Of a stretch of 48,368 nucleotides of DNA, positions 9,696 to 17,819 are shown in pieces. How positions within the stretch are numbered: position 1 is the stretch's first letter; each line of letters starts with the position of its first letter. The translations under genes were made by a program, and so were the position numbers. The stretch is from a bacterium (GTDB lineage Bacteria > Chloroflexota > Dormibacteria > Aeolococcales > Bog-877): contig JAJYPP010000021.1 of the NCBI GenBank assembly GCA_021795235.1, positions 1 to 48,368 on the forward strand, in the 5' to 3' direction. The notes under the pieces are model-generated. The model made no database searches and was not told the origin of the DNA. It saw nothing but the letters and a program-made list of their open reading frames with translations.

Positions 9696-11215
9696 TCCGG
9701 GGCGGGATCGACCGGGCTTCTTCCCCGCGGGACCAGCCCGAGCGGGCCTTGGGGGCGGCCGGCCGGCTGGTCACGGCCACCTCCGGCCCCGCCTTCTGGT
9801 GGGCCGCCGCAGCGGTCGCCACCCTGGGAGGGGCGGCGGCCGGGCTGCACCTGCCGACCTCCGGGGACAGCTTCGTCCACATCGCCACCGGCAGGATCCT
9901 GGAGGCCAGAGGATTCCTGGGGTCCAGCTCCTTCATGGCGGGGCCGGGATCGCCATTGGACCTGCGCTCCTGGCTGCTCGACCTGGGGCTGGCCCACCTG
10001 TACTCCCTGGGCGGCGTGGCGGCGTTGGAGCTCCTGGCCGCCCTGATCGGCGCCGCCACCGGAGTCCTGGTGCTGCTGGCGATCCGGCTGGCGGGAAGGG
10101 CGCATCCGGTGATGGTGATGATCTGCCTGGGGCTCGCCCTGGCGGCCCTGGACCCGGCCATCACCTCCCTGCCGGCCGCGGTCATGGCGCTGCTGGCGGC
10201 GGGCTCCTTGGTCTGCCTCATGGCCCTGCGCCGGGGCGAGCGCTGGGCCCCGTGGGCGCTCCTGGCCGTGGTCGTGATCTGGGCCCAGGTCGACTCCTTT
10301 GTGGTGGTGGTGGCCCCGCTGCTGGCCCTGGTGCTGCTCTTCTGCGAACGCCGAAGGGGCAATCCTGAGCCCTGGCTGCTGGCCCTGGGGGTGGTCGCGG
10401 CCAGCTGCTTGAACCCCCGGGGACCCCTGATCTACTCCTGGATCCCCTACAGCCTGGGGATGCTGGGGGAGCATCCCCTGCTGCCGCTCTTCTCGAGCCC
10501 GGACTTCCATCCCTGGGGCGCCAGGCTCTCGGAGCTGACGGCCCTCGCCCTCTTGCTGGGCTATCTGGTGGCGGGCAAGGGCGCCGGCCGCTGGCAGGGG
10601 CTGCTGGCCATGGCGACGGCGGTCATGGCCCTGGTCTGGAGCGCCTACCTGCCGCTCTTCCTGGTGGTGGCCGCGACCCAGTCGGCGATCCTGCTCTCCC
10701 ACTTCGCGCAGCGGCTGGCCACCGACCACCCCGGGCCTGAGAGGCCCCCCATCTCCCAGCGCAGCCTGCTCCTGGCCGCCGTCATCCCCGTCCTGCTGAC
10801 CGTGGCCCTGCTCGGGCGGGCCGCGCTGCAGGCGGAGGGCTCGGGGGGCCCCAAGGGGCAGCTGGCGAGCCTGCTTCCGGTCGCCGCCAGCTCCTGGCTG
10901 CAAGCCCACCCTGGGCCCGGGGTCTGGTACACGACCCCGGACTTCGGCGACTACCTGGCGGCGGCCGACCCCATGGGGGGCAGGCTGGTCTGCACCTCCG
11001 ACCCGGTCGCGGACGGCGGGCCCCGGATGGTCGCCTGCCAGGAGCTGGCGGTGCTGAATCAAGGCGCGCTTCAGGTTCTGGCCAGGCTGGGGGCCCGGAC
11101 CGCGGTGCTCCCGGTGGCGGCGCCCGAGGTGGCCTTCCTGGAAGCTCAGGGTTGGGGGATCCGGTATCGTGATGCGGTGACGGTGGTGCTGACAGCCCCT
11201 CCCAGGGTGCGCTAA
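9692..11215 (+). CDS. Polytopic GT-C-like membrane protein
   Basis: 507 aa from TTG 9692, overlapping the GT2 stop by 4 bases. Roughly ten hydrophobic segments span about residues 28-360, followed by a soluble C-terminal domain of about 110 residues. After the first helix come GDSFVHIATGRILEARGF and LDLRSWLLDLGLAHLY, resembling the first extracytoplasmic loop of GT-C glycosyltransferases where the acidic catalytic residue sits. Later LNPRGPLIYSW and SSPDFHPWG recur in the paralogue at 18436-20034. The preceding gene could supply its polyprenyl-linked donor (inference). Acceptor and sugar are unknown. Confidence 0.7.
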   Translation: MIRGGIDRASSPRDQPERALGAAGRLVTATSGPAFWWAAAAVATLGGAAAGLHLPTSGDSFVHIATGRILEARGFLGSSSFMAGPGSPLDLRSWLLDLGLAHLYSLGGVAALELLAALIGAATGVLVLLAIRLAGRAHPVMVMICLGLALAALDPAITSLPAAVMALLAAGSLVCLMALRRGERWAPWALLAVVVIWAQVDSFVVVVAPLLALVLLFCERRRGNPEPWLLALGVVAASCLNPRGPLIYSWIPYSLGMLGEHPLLPLFSSPDFHPWGARLSELTALALLLGYLVAGKGAGRWQGLLAMATAVMALVWSAYLPLFLVVAATQSAILLSHFAQRLATDHPGPERPPISQRSLLLAAVIPVLLTVALLGRAALQAEGSGGPKGQLASLLPVAASSWLQAHPGPGVWYTTPDFGDYLAAADPMGGRLVCTSDPVADGGPRMVACQELAVLNQGALQVLARLGARTAVLPVAAPEVAFLEAQGWGIRYRDAVTVVLTAPPRVR

Positions 11216-11253
11216 GGTTGCGCCGCTAGATTCCATTTCTCGTACCCCAGCAT

Positions 11254-12240
11254 GTGAGCCAGGAGCAGATGTCCAAGAAGTCAGTCGCAGAGCGGCGCCA
11301 GGCCCTGGGCCAGGGCGGACCGGGCGGTCGCAACGGCAACGGCCGGGGCGGCCGGGGATCGAGCCGGGCGGCCAGCCGGCGCTCCCCGAGGGGCCAGAAG
11401 GGTCGTCCCTGGTTGCTCTTCTCCCTGATCGGCGGGGTGGTCGCCCTGTTCGTGATCGTGATCGTGGTCCTCGAACTCCTCCCCGCCAGCGGCGCCCAGG
11501 ACACCCAGGTGCTGCCGGCTCCCCGCTCGGTGCTGGCGGCCGTGACCAAGGTGCCGGCCTCCAGCCTGGCCAAGGTCGGGGCGGGCGACATCAACTACCC
11601 GCCCCAGGCCATCCCCGGCTACCCCAAGCTCACCGCCAACGGCAAGCCGGAGGTGCTCTACATCGGGGCCGAGTACTGCCCGTACTGCGCCCTCGAGCGC
11701 TGGTCCCTGATCGGGGCGCTCAGCCGCTTCGGCAGCTTCTCCAACCTCCAGATCATCCGCTCGTCGGTGAGCGACCCAGCGGGGCCCAACGTCCCCACCT
11801 TCACCTTCGCCCACGGGGTGACCTACAAGAGCAGGTACATAACCTTCGTGCCCAAGGAGATGTTCAGCAACGTGCCGGACTTGAAGAACTCCACCGGTTT
11901 CACCCCCTTCCAGAAGCTGACCACGCAGCAGACCAAGCTCTTCACCAACCCCAAGCTCGCCAACGGCGGGTTCCCCTTCGTGGACTTCGGGGGGGGGATC
12001 GCTCAGATCGGGGCCGAGAGCGCCAATGCTGGACCGCATCCGCAGCCGGGCCCGCCCGCCCTCAGCAACCTCAGCTGGCAGCAGGTAGCCCACGACCTCT
12101 CCAACCTCAAGAGCAGCCAGGCGCTGATGATCCTGGGCGGGATCAACTACGACACCGCCGCCATCTGCAAGATAACCGGCAACAAGCCGGGCTCGGTCTG
12201 CTCGCAGTCGGTGGTGCAGCAGCTGGAGGCGGGCCTCTGA
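11254..12240 (+). CDS. DUF929 membrane-anchored thioredoxin-like protein
   Basis: 328 aa. A basic Gly/Arg-rich cytoplasmic stretch (residues 1-52) precedes one transmembrane helix (about 53-76), then an extracytoplasmic domain with a CPYC redox motif at residues 142-145 inside [18 protein letters not shown]. Two more Cys near the C-terminus (in AAICKITG and GSVCSQS) could form a second disulfide. The DUF929 fold is DsbA/thioredoxin-like. The next gene is a VKOR, so together they probably make and recycle disulfides in exported proteins. GTG 11254 is used, though an overlapping ATG at 11252 in another frame rules nothing out. Confidence 0.82.
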   Translation: MSQEQMSKKSVAERRQALGQGGPGGRNGNGRGGRGSSRAASRRSPRGQKGRPWLLFSLIGGVVALFVIVIVVLELLPASGAQDTQVLPAPRSVLAAVTKVPASSLAKVGAGDINYPPQAIPGYPKLTANGKPEVLYIGAEYCPYCALERWSLIGALSRFGSFSNLQIIRSSVSDPAGPNVPTFTFAHGVTYKSRYITFVPKEMFSNVPDLKNSTGFTPFQKLTTQQTKLFTNPKLANGGFPFVDFGGGIAQIGAESANAGPHPQPGPPALSNLSWQQVAHDLSNLKSSQALMILGGINYDTAAICKITGNKPGSVCSQSVVQQLEAGL

Positions 12241-12263
12241 GCGCAGCCCGAGAGCGCCGCCGG

Positions 12264-12791
12264 GTGCTGCCAGCAGAACCTCGGGGCGAGGTGGCGGCTC
12301 CTGCCCAGTCCGGCGCGTCCGCGGGCTGGTTCTGGCGGGGACCGGGGAGGCCCGGAGCCCTCTTGTTGATGGCCTTTTCGACCCTGGGGTTCGGGGTGGC
12401 GGTCTACCTGACCGCGGTGCACTACGCCCACGTCCCCCTGGCCTGCTCCGACACCGGCCTGGTCAACTGCGCCAAGGTCGTGACCAGCCAGTTCTCGGTG
12501 GTGCCGGGGACGAATCTGCCGATAACGGTGCCGGGGATGGGCTTCTTCCTGGTCAGCTTCGGGCTGGCGCTGGCGCAGCTGCGGCGACCCTTCCAGTACG
12601 GGCTGCGGCAGGCGCACTTCGGCTGGGCGTGCCTGGGGCTGCTGACCGTCTTCTACCTGGTCTTCGTCGAGCTGGTGGAGCTGCACAACATCTGCCTGTG
12701 GTGCACCGGCGTGCACGCCCTCATCCTGCTCACCCTGATAACGACCGCCTGGCGGCTGCAGCCGCTGGAGGAGTCGGCGGCCCGCTCCTGA
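12264..12791 (+). CDS. Vitamin K epoxide reductase (VKOR) family protein
   Basis: 175 aa, four to five transmembrane segments (about residues 32-52, 90-105, 120-138, 148-163). The membrane active site is CLWC at residues 144-147, following ELVELHNI. The shuttle Cys pair is C61 and C69 in CSDTGLVNC. This is the complete bacterial VKOR set, which passes electrons from a DsbA-like partner to quinone. It lacks a fused thioredoxin domain, and the DUF929 protein 24 nt upstream is the obvious partner. It ends convergently, 18 nt from the next gene. Confidence 0.88.
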   Translation: MLPAEPRGEVAAPAQSGASAGWFWRGPGRPGALLLMAFSTLGFGVAVYLTAVHYAHVPLACSDTGLVNCAKVVTSQFSVVPGTNLPITVPGMGFFLVSFGLALAQLRRPFQYGLRQAHFGWACLGLLTVFYLVFVELVELHNICLWCTGVHALILLTLITTAWRLQPLEESAARS

Positions 12792-12809
12792 GCCATGCCC
12801 GGCAGAGAT

Positions 12810-13457
12810 TCAGAGGGCCGGGGGCCGGTCTACTTCTTCACGGACCACAACTACCGTCTCAGGGTCGGGATCCTGAACGTGAGCCAGCCACGCGTTCACC
12901 GCCTCGGGATCGAAAGCCTCTGGATCGAACCCATTCCCGAACCAGTCCAACGCCGCCTCGTGGCGGGGGTGGGCTGGGGCCTTGAGCGCCCCGAGGAGGT
13001 CGACATACCGCGCCGGGCCACCGCAGTTCTCCGGGGGGCAGGCTCGCCGGCCGGCCACGCAGTGGGGATAGGTGACGCCCGGCTCTGCGGGAAAGACCTT
13101 TTCCACCACGAGGTCGTGCTCCCAGCAGTCTCCGAAGTCGTACTCGTAGCGTAGGCGGGTTCCGAGCGGTGCCACCCGGGCCAGGCGGGCACGGTCCTCG
13201 TTCTTTGGTGCGGACCCACCCCACGGGTCCTCGACCCGGCCGTCCGCGTACTCGGCGCCTTTCACAGAGAACAGGTGGAGGTGGTCATCGTCCCAGTCCA
13301 TGACGGTCTGGAGGATGAAATGGAGCTCGCCGAGAGAGGCGTTGCTGGGGACCTGGATCCGGCGCCACACCGGCGGGGAGATGTCGAGCAGGGTGACCTT
13401 CAGCTGGTGTATCGACTGCGGGGTTCCAGCGGCCGGCCGCCGTTTCGCTGTGGTCAT
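12810..13457 (-). CDS. Plasmid pRiA4b ORF-3-like protein
   Basis: 215 aa. Family signature in order: QLKVTLLDISPPVWRRIQVP near the N-terminus, LHFILQTVMDW, HLHLFSVKGAEY, YEYDFGDCWEHDLVVEK, and the Cys-rich YPHCVAGRRACPPENCGG followed by LLGALKAP. This PF07929 family is common in bacteria and plasmids and has no assigned biochemical role. The Cys/His cluster could bind metal. An in-frame GTG lies at 13463, but ATG 13457 is 8 nt after a TAAAAT box, and the GTG would be only 2 nt from it, so ATG 13457 is preferred. Confidence 0.85.
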   Translation of the reverse strand: MTTAKRRPAAGTPQSIHQLKVTLLDISPPVWRRIQVPSNASLGELHFILQTVMDWDDDHLHLFSVKGAEYADGRVEDPWGGSAPKNEDRARLARVAPLGTRLRYEYDFGDCWEHDLVVEKVFPAEPGVTYPHCVAGRRACPPENCGGPARYVDLLGALKAPAHPRHEAALDWFGNGFDPEAFDPEAVNAWLAHVQDPDPETVVVVREEVDRPPAL

Positions 13458-13465
13458 GGGCACCG

Positions 13466-13471
13466 ATTTTA
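13466..13471 (-). promoter_or_regulatory. -10 box TAAAAT, leaderless promoter of the pRiA4b-like gene
   Basis: On the minus strand TAAAAT is followed by 8 nt and then ATG 13457. It decides the start of the gene. Confidence 0.45.
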
Positions 13472-13628
13472 CGGGGCCGGGCCTCCCGCCTTTCCCTGCA
13501 GCAGGGAGGCCGCGGGCGACATCCGCGGGCGGCGGTCTCGGCGCCGACCGCGACCATGTGTGCGCCCTCCCAGTCGACGATCACCTGGCAACCCGGGCGC
13601 GGCAAATCTGCCGGCCGGATCGCCTTCG

Positions 13629-13745
13629 TTGGGGGATCAGCTGGGAGCTCTGATCCAGCGCGAGAGTGCCCGGCGGCTGGCCCGACCGGGCGGAACCCAG
13701 CCGTCCGTTCTCGGCGTACGCCCTTGCCGGGCCGCGTCGCGGTGA
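13629..13745 (+). pseudogene. VapB-type antitoxin remnant (C-terminal part)
   Basis: Only the tail of an antitoxin is recognisable: LGALIQRESARRLARPGGTQ, then a Val/Arg/Cys stretch to TGA 13743-13745. This matches the usual end of VapB proteins whose helix reads ALIxRESARRLAxLGGxxP. No N-terminal DNA-binding part is found upstream in any frame. The stop overlaps the GTG of the toxin remnant (GTGA at 13742-13745), the standard vapBC junction, so this was once a real operon. Confidence 0.5.
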
Positions 13746-13993
13746 CCCTCGTCGACACCCCCATCTGGGCCGACCATCTCCGCAGGGGTGACCCGGCTCT
13801 GTTCCGACCCATCGCCGGCAGTGCGGTGTTGGCCCATCCCACGCTCACTGGACAGCTCGCGCCGGGACTCATCTTCCTGAGGTTGATGACGACCGCGTCG
13901 CCTCTGGAAGCCGCTCGACCGCGGTCTTCGTGCCACAGGGGGCTGCTGACGGGTTGGTTTCGGGGGCCCGGGGTGGTACCTGAGGGACAGTGA
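13742..13993 (+). pseudogene. VapC PIN-domain toxin remnant
   Basis: Beginning at GTG 13742 the frame reads VTLVDTPIWADHLRRGDPAL, then VLAHPTLTGQLAPG. This is the start of a PIN-domain VapC, in which the first catalytic Asp is in LVDT and the family reads HPxxxGELAxG. Here the conserved Glu of GEL is replaced by Gln, and beyond about residue 40 the sequence stops resembling a PIN domain. The second-half acidic residues are absent. I infer a degraded, inactive toxin gene. Only about the first 40 codons carry the signal. Confidence 0.55.
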
Positions 13994-14003
13994 GCACACG
14001 TGC

Positions 14004-14009
14004 TACAAT
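14004..14009 (+). promoter_or_regulatory. Extended -10 (TGC-TACAAT) of the phd-PIN operon
   Basis: TGCTACAAT with TG at the extended position lies 38 nt before GTG 14048. The box is embedded in GTGCTACAATTGCTACG, with a repeated GCTAC on either side of AATT. This layout would suit autoregulation by the Phd-like antitoxin. Confidence 0.45.
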
Positions 14010-14047
14010 TGCTACGTCAAGGTTGCCTGGTAGACGAGGTAAGGGCT

Positions 14048-14314
14048 GTGCGCAGGATCAACCACCGGGAACTGAGGAACAGCAGCTCCGCTGTGCTGCG
14101 TGATGTGGCCGCGGGCGAGATCATCGAAGTCACCAATCACGGTCAGGTTGCCGCCATTCTGGTGCCGCCATCGCTCACGCACTACGAGCTGCTGGTCGTG
14201 GCCGGCAAGGTCCGGCCGCCATCTGACCACCCGGCTGACCTGCGCCTGATCAACCGCTCGAAGTCCAGCCGAACCTCAGCCGAGATCGTCGCCGACACTC
14301 GGGGTGAGCGGTGA
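14048..14314 (+). CDS. Phd/YefM-type antitoxin
   Basis: 88 aa. The N-terminal DNA-binding domain has RRINHRELRNSSSAVLRDVA, then GEIIEVTNHGQVAAILVPP, the classic Phd/YefM pattern (xxxELRxxxxxxLxxVxxGExxxVTxxGxPVAxLxP). The C-terminal part is short and polar, as expected for the disordered toxin-binding tail. The frame is open to 14000, but GTG 14048 directly precedes conserved residues and has a purine-rich GAGGTAAGGG just before it. The toxin gene follows with a GTGA overlap. Confidence 0.85.
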   Translation: MRRINHRELRNSSSAVLRDVAAGEIIEVTNHGQVAAILVPPSLTHYELLVVAGKVRPPSDHPADLRLINRSKSSRTSAEIVADTRGER

Positions 14315-14706
14315 TCACCTATGTCGAGACGTCGGCCGCGATGAAGCTCCTGGTCGACGAGGCCGAGTCCAACGCCCTCGCGGACAAGCTCGAAGAGCTC
14401 CGCGCAGCAGGCGAGACACTGGTGTCGTCCTGGCTCCTTCACACCGAGTTGCGCTGCGCGGCCAACCGGCATCCCGGGGATGTTGCCGCAGACGCCGTCG
14501 AGGCGGTGCTGTCAGGGCTGGCGCTCGTCGACATCGAGCGTGCGGATCTGACTGCCGCTCCCTCCCTACCCGGTCCGCTCCGCTCCGCTGACGCGATCCA
14601 CTTGGCGTCTGCCCTGCGGGTCGGCTGCGATGTGATACTCGTCTACGATGAGGAGCTTCGGTCAGCCGCCAGCGCGGTGGGGATCCGTCCCTTGAGCCCC
14701 TCGTAG
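14311..14706 (+). CDS. PIN-domain ribonuclease toxin (VapC family)
   Basis: 131 aa from GTG 14311, overlapping the antitoxin stop. PIN motifs in order: YVETSAAMKLLVDEAES at the N-terminus, LLHTELRCAA with the second acidic residue, LRSADAIHLASALRVGCD with the third, and VYDEEL with the fourth. The first acidic residue is Glu (YVETS) where most VapC proteins have Asp (YxDTS). The carboxylate is kept, so metal binding is plausible. Probably cleaves a structured RNA when not held by the antitoxin. Full length, no sign of decay. Confidence 0.85.
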   Translation: MITYVETSAAMKLLVDEAESNALADKLEELRAAGETLVSSWLLHTELRCAANRHPGDVAADAVEAVLSGLALVDIERADLTAAPSLPGPLRSADAIHLASALRVGCDVILVYDEELRSAASAVGIRPLSPS

Positions 14707-15159
14707 GAGTCGACTTCTGGAAGGTTCCGCCCGCGGTGGATGACTGCCGGAGACGAGGCGGGAAGAGCGGGTGGGGCCGGTTGGAGTCGGGCCCGGCGTA
14801 GGGTCTCGCAGGCGCCTGCGCCCCACAAGGGCTCGGTCCCCGACTCTCCCAGCTCCTCCACTCATCTGGAGCCATCGGGATCAACCGCTCGATGCGGTAG
14901 GTCTCCTGAGCTCAAACTTCCCCGGCACCAGCTGCCGCCATAGGGTCGCCGTCCTCTCCGCGCCACCTCCGCCGCCTTCACTTCCTTGATCACCGGGCTG
15001 TGGCTCACCAAGTGCATGTCCTATGGCTCGGCAGCTGTGGCCATGGCGCCGGTCCCAAATGGGGGGCAGTCTCAAGCGGCCCCCAGTGAGATCCGGCGGG
15101 TGGGGTCAGGGAGCGGTCCCACAGGAGATCCTTCGGGAGAATGTTTGCCAGGCTGCGGC
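14707..15159 (+). other. Intergenic stretch without recognised gene
   Basis: Between the PIN toxin and the GT87-like gene I found no frame with a recognisable family. The segment around 14760-14870 is very G+C-rich with short internal complementarities, but it does not fold as a canonical tRNA. Confidence 0.5.
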
Positions 15160-15165
15160 TATCCT
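15160..15165 (+). promoter_or_regulatory. -10 box TATCCT, leaderless promoter of the GT87-like gene
   Basis: TATCCT ends 7 nt before ATG 15173. It supports this ATG over the longer frame that is open from 15023. Confidence 0.45.
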
Positions 15166-15172
15166 GCTGGCG

Positions 15173-16513
15173 ATGGCCAAGAGAATGGGCCGGCTGCCAC
15201 TGGGGACGGGTCCGCTGGCGTTCGGACGTCTTGTGTTCTCGGCCGCGATCGTCGTAATAGTGGCTCTCGACATCTCGACCCTGGCTCTAGTCCTCTCTGC
15301 CCATGGTCTCGGGGGGCCGGTGTTTCGAAACGCCTATGCAGCCGCCGTGCTGGTTGGCGGGGGGCACAATCCCTACGCTTCTCAGGCGATCCTGCATGAA
15401 CTCGAGCGGATCGCACCGAACTCGGGATTTTCCGCGAACTTCCCACTGTTCCCATACCTGCCTTGGTATCCCATAGTCATTTGGCCCCTCACCCTGGTTC
15501 CTTTCCAGAGTGCATATGAAATCTGGGTGGTGGCCGCGGTAGTGATGGTGGCTTGGTCCGCACGAGCCTGGCTCAGGTGGTGTGGGTTTCGAAGCCGCCA
15601 GTGGATGATTCTGGTGCCGCTACTAGTGGCTGCTCCCGTAGAGGAAGTCGTGCACTATGGCGAGACATCTGCCTTGGTACTGGCCGGGATGACTGTCAGC
15701 TTCGCTCTGTTCCAGCGCAGGAATTGGATGGCCGTGGGAGCTGTGGCGGTAGTTGTCGCGGCGCTGAAGCCTCAGGATGCGGTTTGGCTACCAGCAGGCT
15801 ACCTCCTACTCGCCCTGGTGTCTGACCGCAAGTCATGGGGCAAGTACACGGGAGGGCTGCTGCTGGGCCTTGCCGCCGTCGTGTTGCTTCCGCTCGCCGT
15901 CAACATCCATCTCTGGCTGTCCTGGTGGGAAAACTTCCACCGTTTCGCCGCTGCCATCGGCCACTCGCAGCAGGACGTGGCAGGAGTGGTCGGAATCGAA
16001 CGCTGGCTGCCCAACGGAGGCATTGGGACAGTCAGCCTGCACGATCCCACGGTGTGGGCGGTCGGCGGACTCGGTGTCGTGGCGTTAGTAGCTTGGCTGT
16101 GGCGAGCCATCACGACGCCGGGTTGGGTCCATGCAGATCCGGTCGATCGGTGGATTGCTTTAGTCGCCGTCCCGGCGACGCTGATCATGGCGTTCGGCCC
16201 CTACTTTCATACCTACGACCTCCTAGCCTGGGTCCCCCTGCTCCTTTGGGGCCTGGTGCGACAGCCGCGCAGTCTCAAGTGGATGATCACGTGGCTGATA
16301 CTGGCGGGGCTGGAGGTGACCAGGGTCGTCCAGTACATCATCCCCTTCCCCGACCGCACGTTAGGATCGACTACGCCGCTCTTCGTCTCCGGGCTGGTAG
16401 TGCTGGTGGGAGCCTGGCTGGGTATGGCCGAGGGTCGTCTGCGCGCCATCCCTCTGGCTGGCACCGACATCCCCACCGAACCCGGGCCGACCACGCTCAG
16501 GGCCACCAGTTGA
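15173..16513 (+). CDS. GT87-like (DUF2029) polytopic membrane glycosyltransferase
   Basis: 446 aa with about ten transmembrane segments. The GNPY-type motif after helix 1 (VLVGGGHNPYASQ, about residues 60-72) and the aromatic NFPLFPYLPWYPIVIWPLT loop are characteristic of the DUF2029/GT87 group, which uses polyprenyl-phosphate sugars at the outer membrane face. VVVAALKPQDAVWLPAGYL matches the family's LKPQ helix, and YFHTYDLLAWVPLLLW its late helix. The substrate is unknown. ATG 15173 is preferred because a -10 box ends 7 nt upstream and the 50 extra upstream residues look non-coding. Confidence 0.75.
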   Translation: MAKRMGRLPLGTGPLAFGRLVFSAAIVVIVALDISTLALVLSAHGLGGPVFRNAYAAAVLVGGGHNPYASQAILHELERIAPNSGFSANFPLFPYLPWYPIVIWPLTLVPFQSAYEIWVVAAVVMVAWSARAWLRWCGFRSRQWMILVPLLVAAPVEEVVHYGETSALVLAGMTVSFALFQRRNWMAVGAVAVVVAALKPQDAVWLPAGYLLLALVSDRKSWGKYTGGLLLGLAAVVLLPLAVNIHLWLSWWENFHRFAAAIGHSQQDVAGVVGIERWLPNGGIGTVSLHDPTVWAVGGLGVVALVAWLWRAITTPGWVHADPVDRWIALVAVPATLIMAFGPYFHTYDLLAWVPLLLWGLVRQPRSLKWMITWLILAGLEVTRVVQYIIPFPDRTLGSTTPLFVSGLVVLVGAWLGMAEGRLRAIPLAGTDIPTEPGPTTLRATS

Positions 16514-16520
16514 GCGATGG

Positions 16521-16949
16521 ATGGGTATGGGCGTTTGGATTCCCCCGCCCTACCGCCTTGACACGTGGCCCCTGTCAGCGAGGGCGGGGCCTGACTCCCG
16601 GGCGGGAGGTAGGGGCCGGGGCAGGTTCACGGATGGCCTCGCCACCCTTGCGGCCGGGCTGCTGGGCATGGGCATCGGGATGATGGTCTTGGTCATCGCC
16701 ATGACCGTGCTGTTCGTGGTCACCGGATCGTGGAAGGAGTACAAGACATGGAGAGTCGCGTCGAGCTCATGGCCGAGCAGATCACGGCCGGGGTTCTGCC
16801 CCACCTGGGGTGGACGTGGCGCTGGTGGGTGGGGCTGGCAGCGGCAGTGGCCGGCCTGGTGGTGCTGGCGGGCTCGGTTGCGGGGCCACGCGCCCGCCTG
16901 CGGTGAACACGTGCCCGTGAATGAGACGTTGCCGGTCTGGGGAGCGTAG
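16521..16949 (+). CDS. Uncertain ORF with one membrane segment
   Basis: A frame of up to 142 codons contains a convincing hydrophobic stretch, LLGMGIGMMVLVIAMTVLFV, at about residues 48-67. The rest is Trp/Arg/Gly-rich and looks like an off-frame translation of the next small gene, which overlaps it in another frame. The N-terminal part, ending near 16745, may be a genuine short membrane peptide that has lost its stop, or chance. No family is recognised. Confidence 0.2.
   Translation: MGMGVWIPPPYRLDTWPLSARAGPDSRAGGRGRGRFTDGLATLAAGLLGMGIGMMVLVIAMTVLFVVTGSWKEYKTWRVASSSWPSRSRPGFCPTWGGRGAGGWGWQRQWPAWWCWRARLRGHAPACGEHVPVNETLPVWGA
16748..16906 (+). CDS. Small membrane protein of unknown function (52 aa)
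   Basis: ATG 16748 has an AAGGAG ribosome-binding site 7-8 nt upstream. The frame encodes an amphipathic start (MESRVELMAEQITAGVLPHL), a Trp-rich linker and one transmembrane helix (about residues 28-46, containing VVLAGSVAG), ending in a basic tail at TGA 16904-16906. It lies 45 nt before the protease gene and may be co-transcribed with it. Its helix-coding DNA is repeated in degraded form after the protease gene (17878-17914), which argues that this is a real gene that was partly duplicated. No family recognised. Confidence 0.45.
   Translation: MESRVELMAEQITAGVLPHLGWTWRWWVGLAAAVAGLVVLAGSVAGPRARLR
16850..16886 (+). repeat. Imperfect direct repeat, copy A
   Basis: 37 bp matching 17878-17914 with 3 mismatches, coding the VVLAGS helix of the 52-aa protein in the same reading frame as copy B. 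Confidence 0.6.
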
Positions 16950-16951
16950 AC

Positions 16952-17770
16952 GTGCGCCGTGGCCGTCGCAACCGCTTCGGCTGCCTGCTCGTGGCTGTCA
17001 TCCTCATTGGTGGAGAATTGGCTGGGTTCGAGGTGCTCACGGCAACCCAGCCGCAGTGGTATCGGGCTCTGGAAGCCCGCCTTGGCTTGGTGGTTCCGCG
17101 GGCGCACATCTCCTCCACCGTTCGAAGCGAGCTGACGGCGCGCGGAAGGGCCGATCAAGCGTCCATTGTCACGGTCAGGGCACAGCCGTGCGGAGCTCAC
17201 CCACCAACCTTCTTTGGCACCGGCTGGCCAGCTGACTTCGCTCCCAGCGTTGGCGTCGGAGCAGTGGACATCGTGACAGCAGCACATGTCGTTTGGCGCG
17301 CCTGCCACATTACGGTCGAGACATCGGGGGGGCAGACACTGAATGCACAGACTCTGGGGCTCGACCTCCAGGGAGAGGATCTCGCCCTCCTATCTGTCCC
17401 CGGCCTTGCGCAGGTTCCCTTTCAAGTGGCCACGGCACCGGTGACGCCGGGAGCCGTGGTGATCGCAGTTTGGTCGCCGCTGAACCCGTTGGCGGCGGGC
17501 CACGCAACCATCGCAGTGACCTCGATTGCTGGGGTGGCCACCGTCCCCCTCACCCTCGGGGTTTCTGGGGTCCCTCCAATCACAGGGAGAGGGCGGCTGG
17601 TCTTGTGGGCGCCGGAGTACACCGGAGCCAGCGGAGCCCCAGTATTCGACACGCAGGGCCGGGTGATTGGCGTGGTCGAAGGAGGCGCTCCTCCAGGGAG
17701 TCCCGGCTCGACGGCCATACCAGTGGTCGCGGGCTTGACCGAGCTCCGTGCTTGGGCGCAGGAAGGTTGA
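16952..17770 (+). CDS. Membrane-anchored trypsin-like serine protease
   Basis: 272 aa. A short basic N-terminus and one hydrophobic segment (about residues 10-30) anchor or export it. The catalytic triad is visible: His112 in DIVTAAHVVW, Asp143 in LQGEDLALLSV, and Ser227 in YTGASGAPVFD, with the oxyanion-hole Gly before it and the late DTQGRVIGVV strand. C80 and C118 are placed to form a disulfide. There is no PDZ domain, so it is closer to MarP/Tryp_2-type proteases than to HtrA. The substrate is unknown. GTG 16952 follows the small membrane protein gene by 45 nt. Confidence 0.8.
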   Translation: MRRGRRNRFGCLLVAVILIGGELAGFEVLTATQPQWYRALEARLGLVVPRAHISSTVRSELTARGRADQASIVTVRAQPCGAHPPTFFGTGWPADFAPSVGVGAVDIVTAAHVVWRACHITVETSGGQTLNAQTLGLDLQGEDLALLSVPGLAQVPFQVATAPVTPGAVVIAVWSPLNPLAAGHATIAVTSIAGVATVPLTLGVSGVPPITGRGRLVLWAPEYTGASGAPVFDTQGRVIGVVEGGAPPGSPGSTAIPVVAGLTELRAWAQEG

Positions 17771-17819
17771 GCGCCTCGGGCCAGGCCCGCCGATCAGGGT
17801 GTGCTTGGGACTCCTGGGT

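Noticed and set aside
9386..11236. 616-codon minus-strand frame opposite the GT-C-like gene
   Set aside because: Composed of Gln/Gly/Arg/His repeats typical of antisense reading; the plus frame has coherent membrane topology.
12800..13160. Plus-strand frames overlapping the pRiA4b-like gene
   Set aside because: The minus-strand protein matches its family from end to end; the plus frames have no conserved content.
13484..13512. Hairpin GCCTCCC...GGGAGGC with inner CCCTGC/GCAGGG pairing
   Set aside because: It lies upstream of the minus-strand promoter and between unrelated genes, has no T-run, and alternative pairings compete. Too weak to call a terminator.
14760..14870. tRNA-like or attL-like G+C-rich segment
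   Set aside because: A CTCCTCCA-like end and some pairing are present, but there is no TTCRA loop, no valid anticodon arm and no matching acceptor stem.
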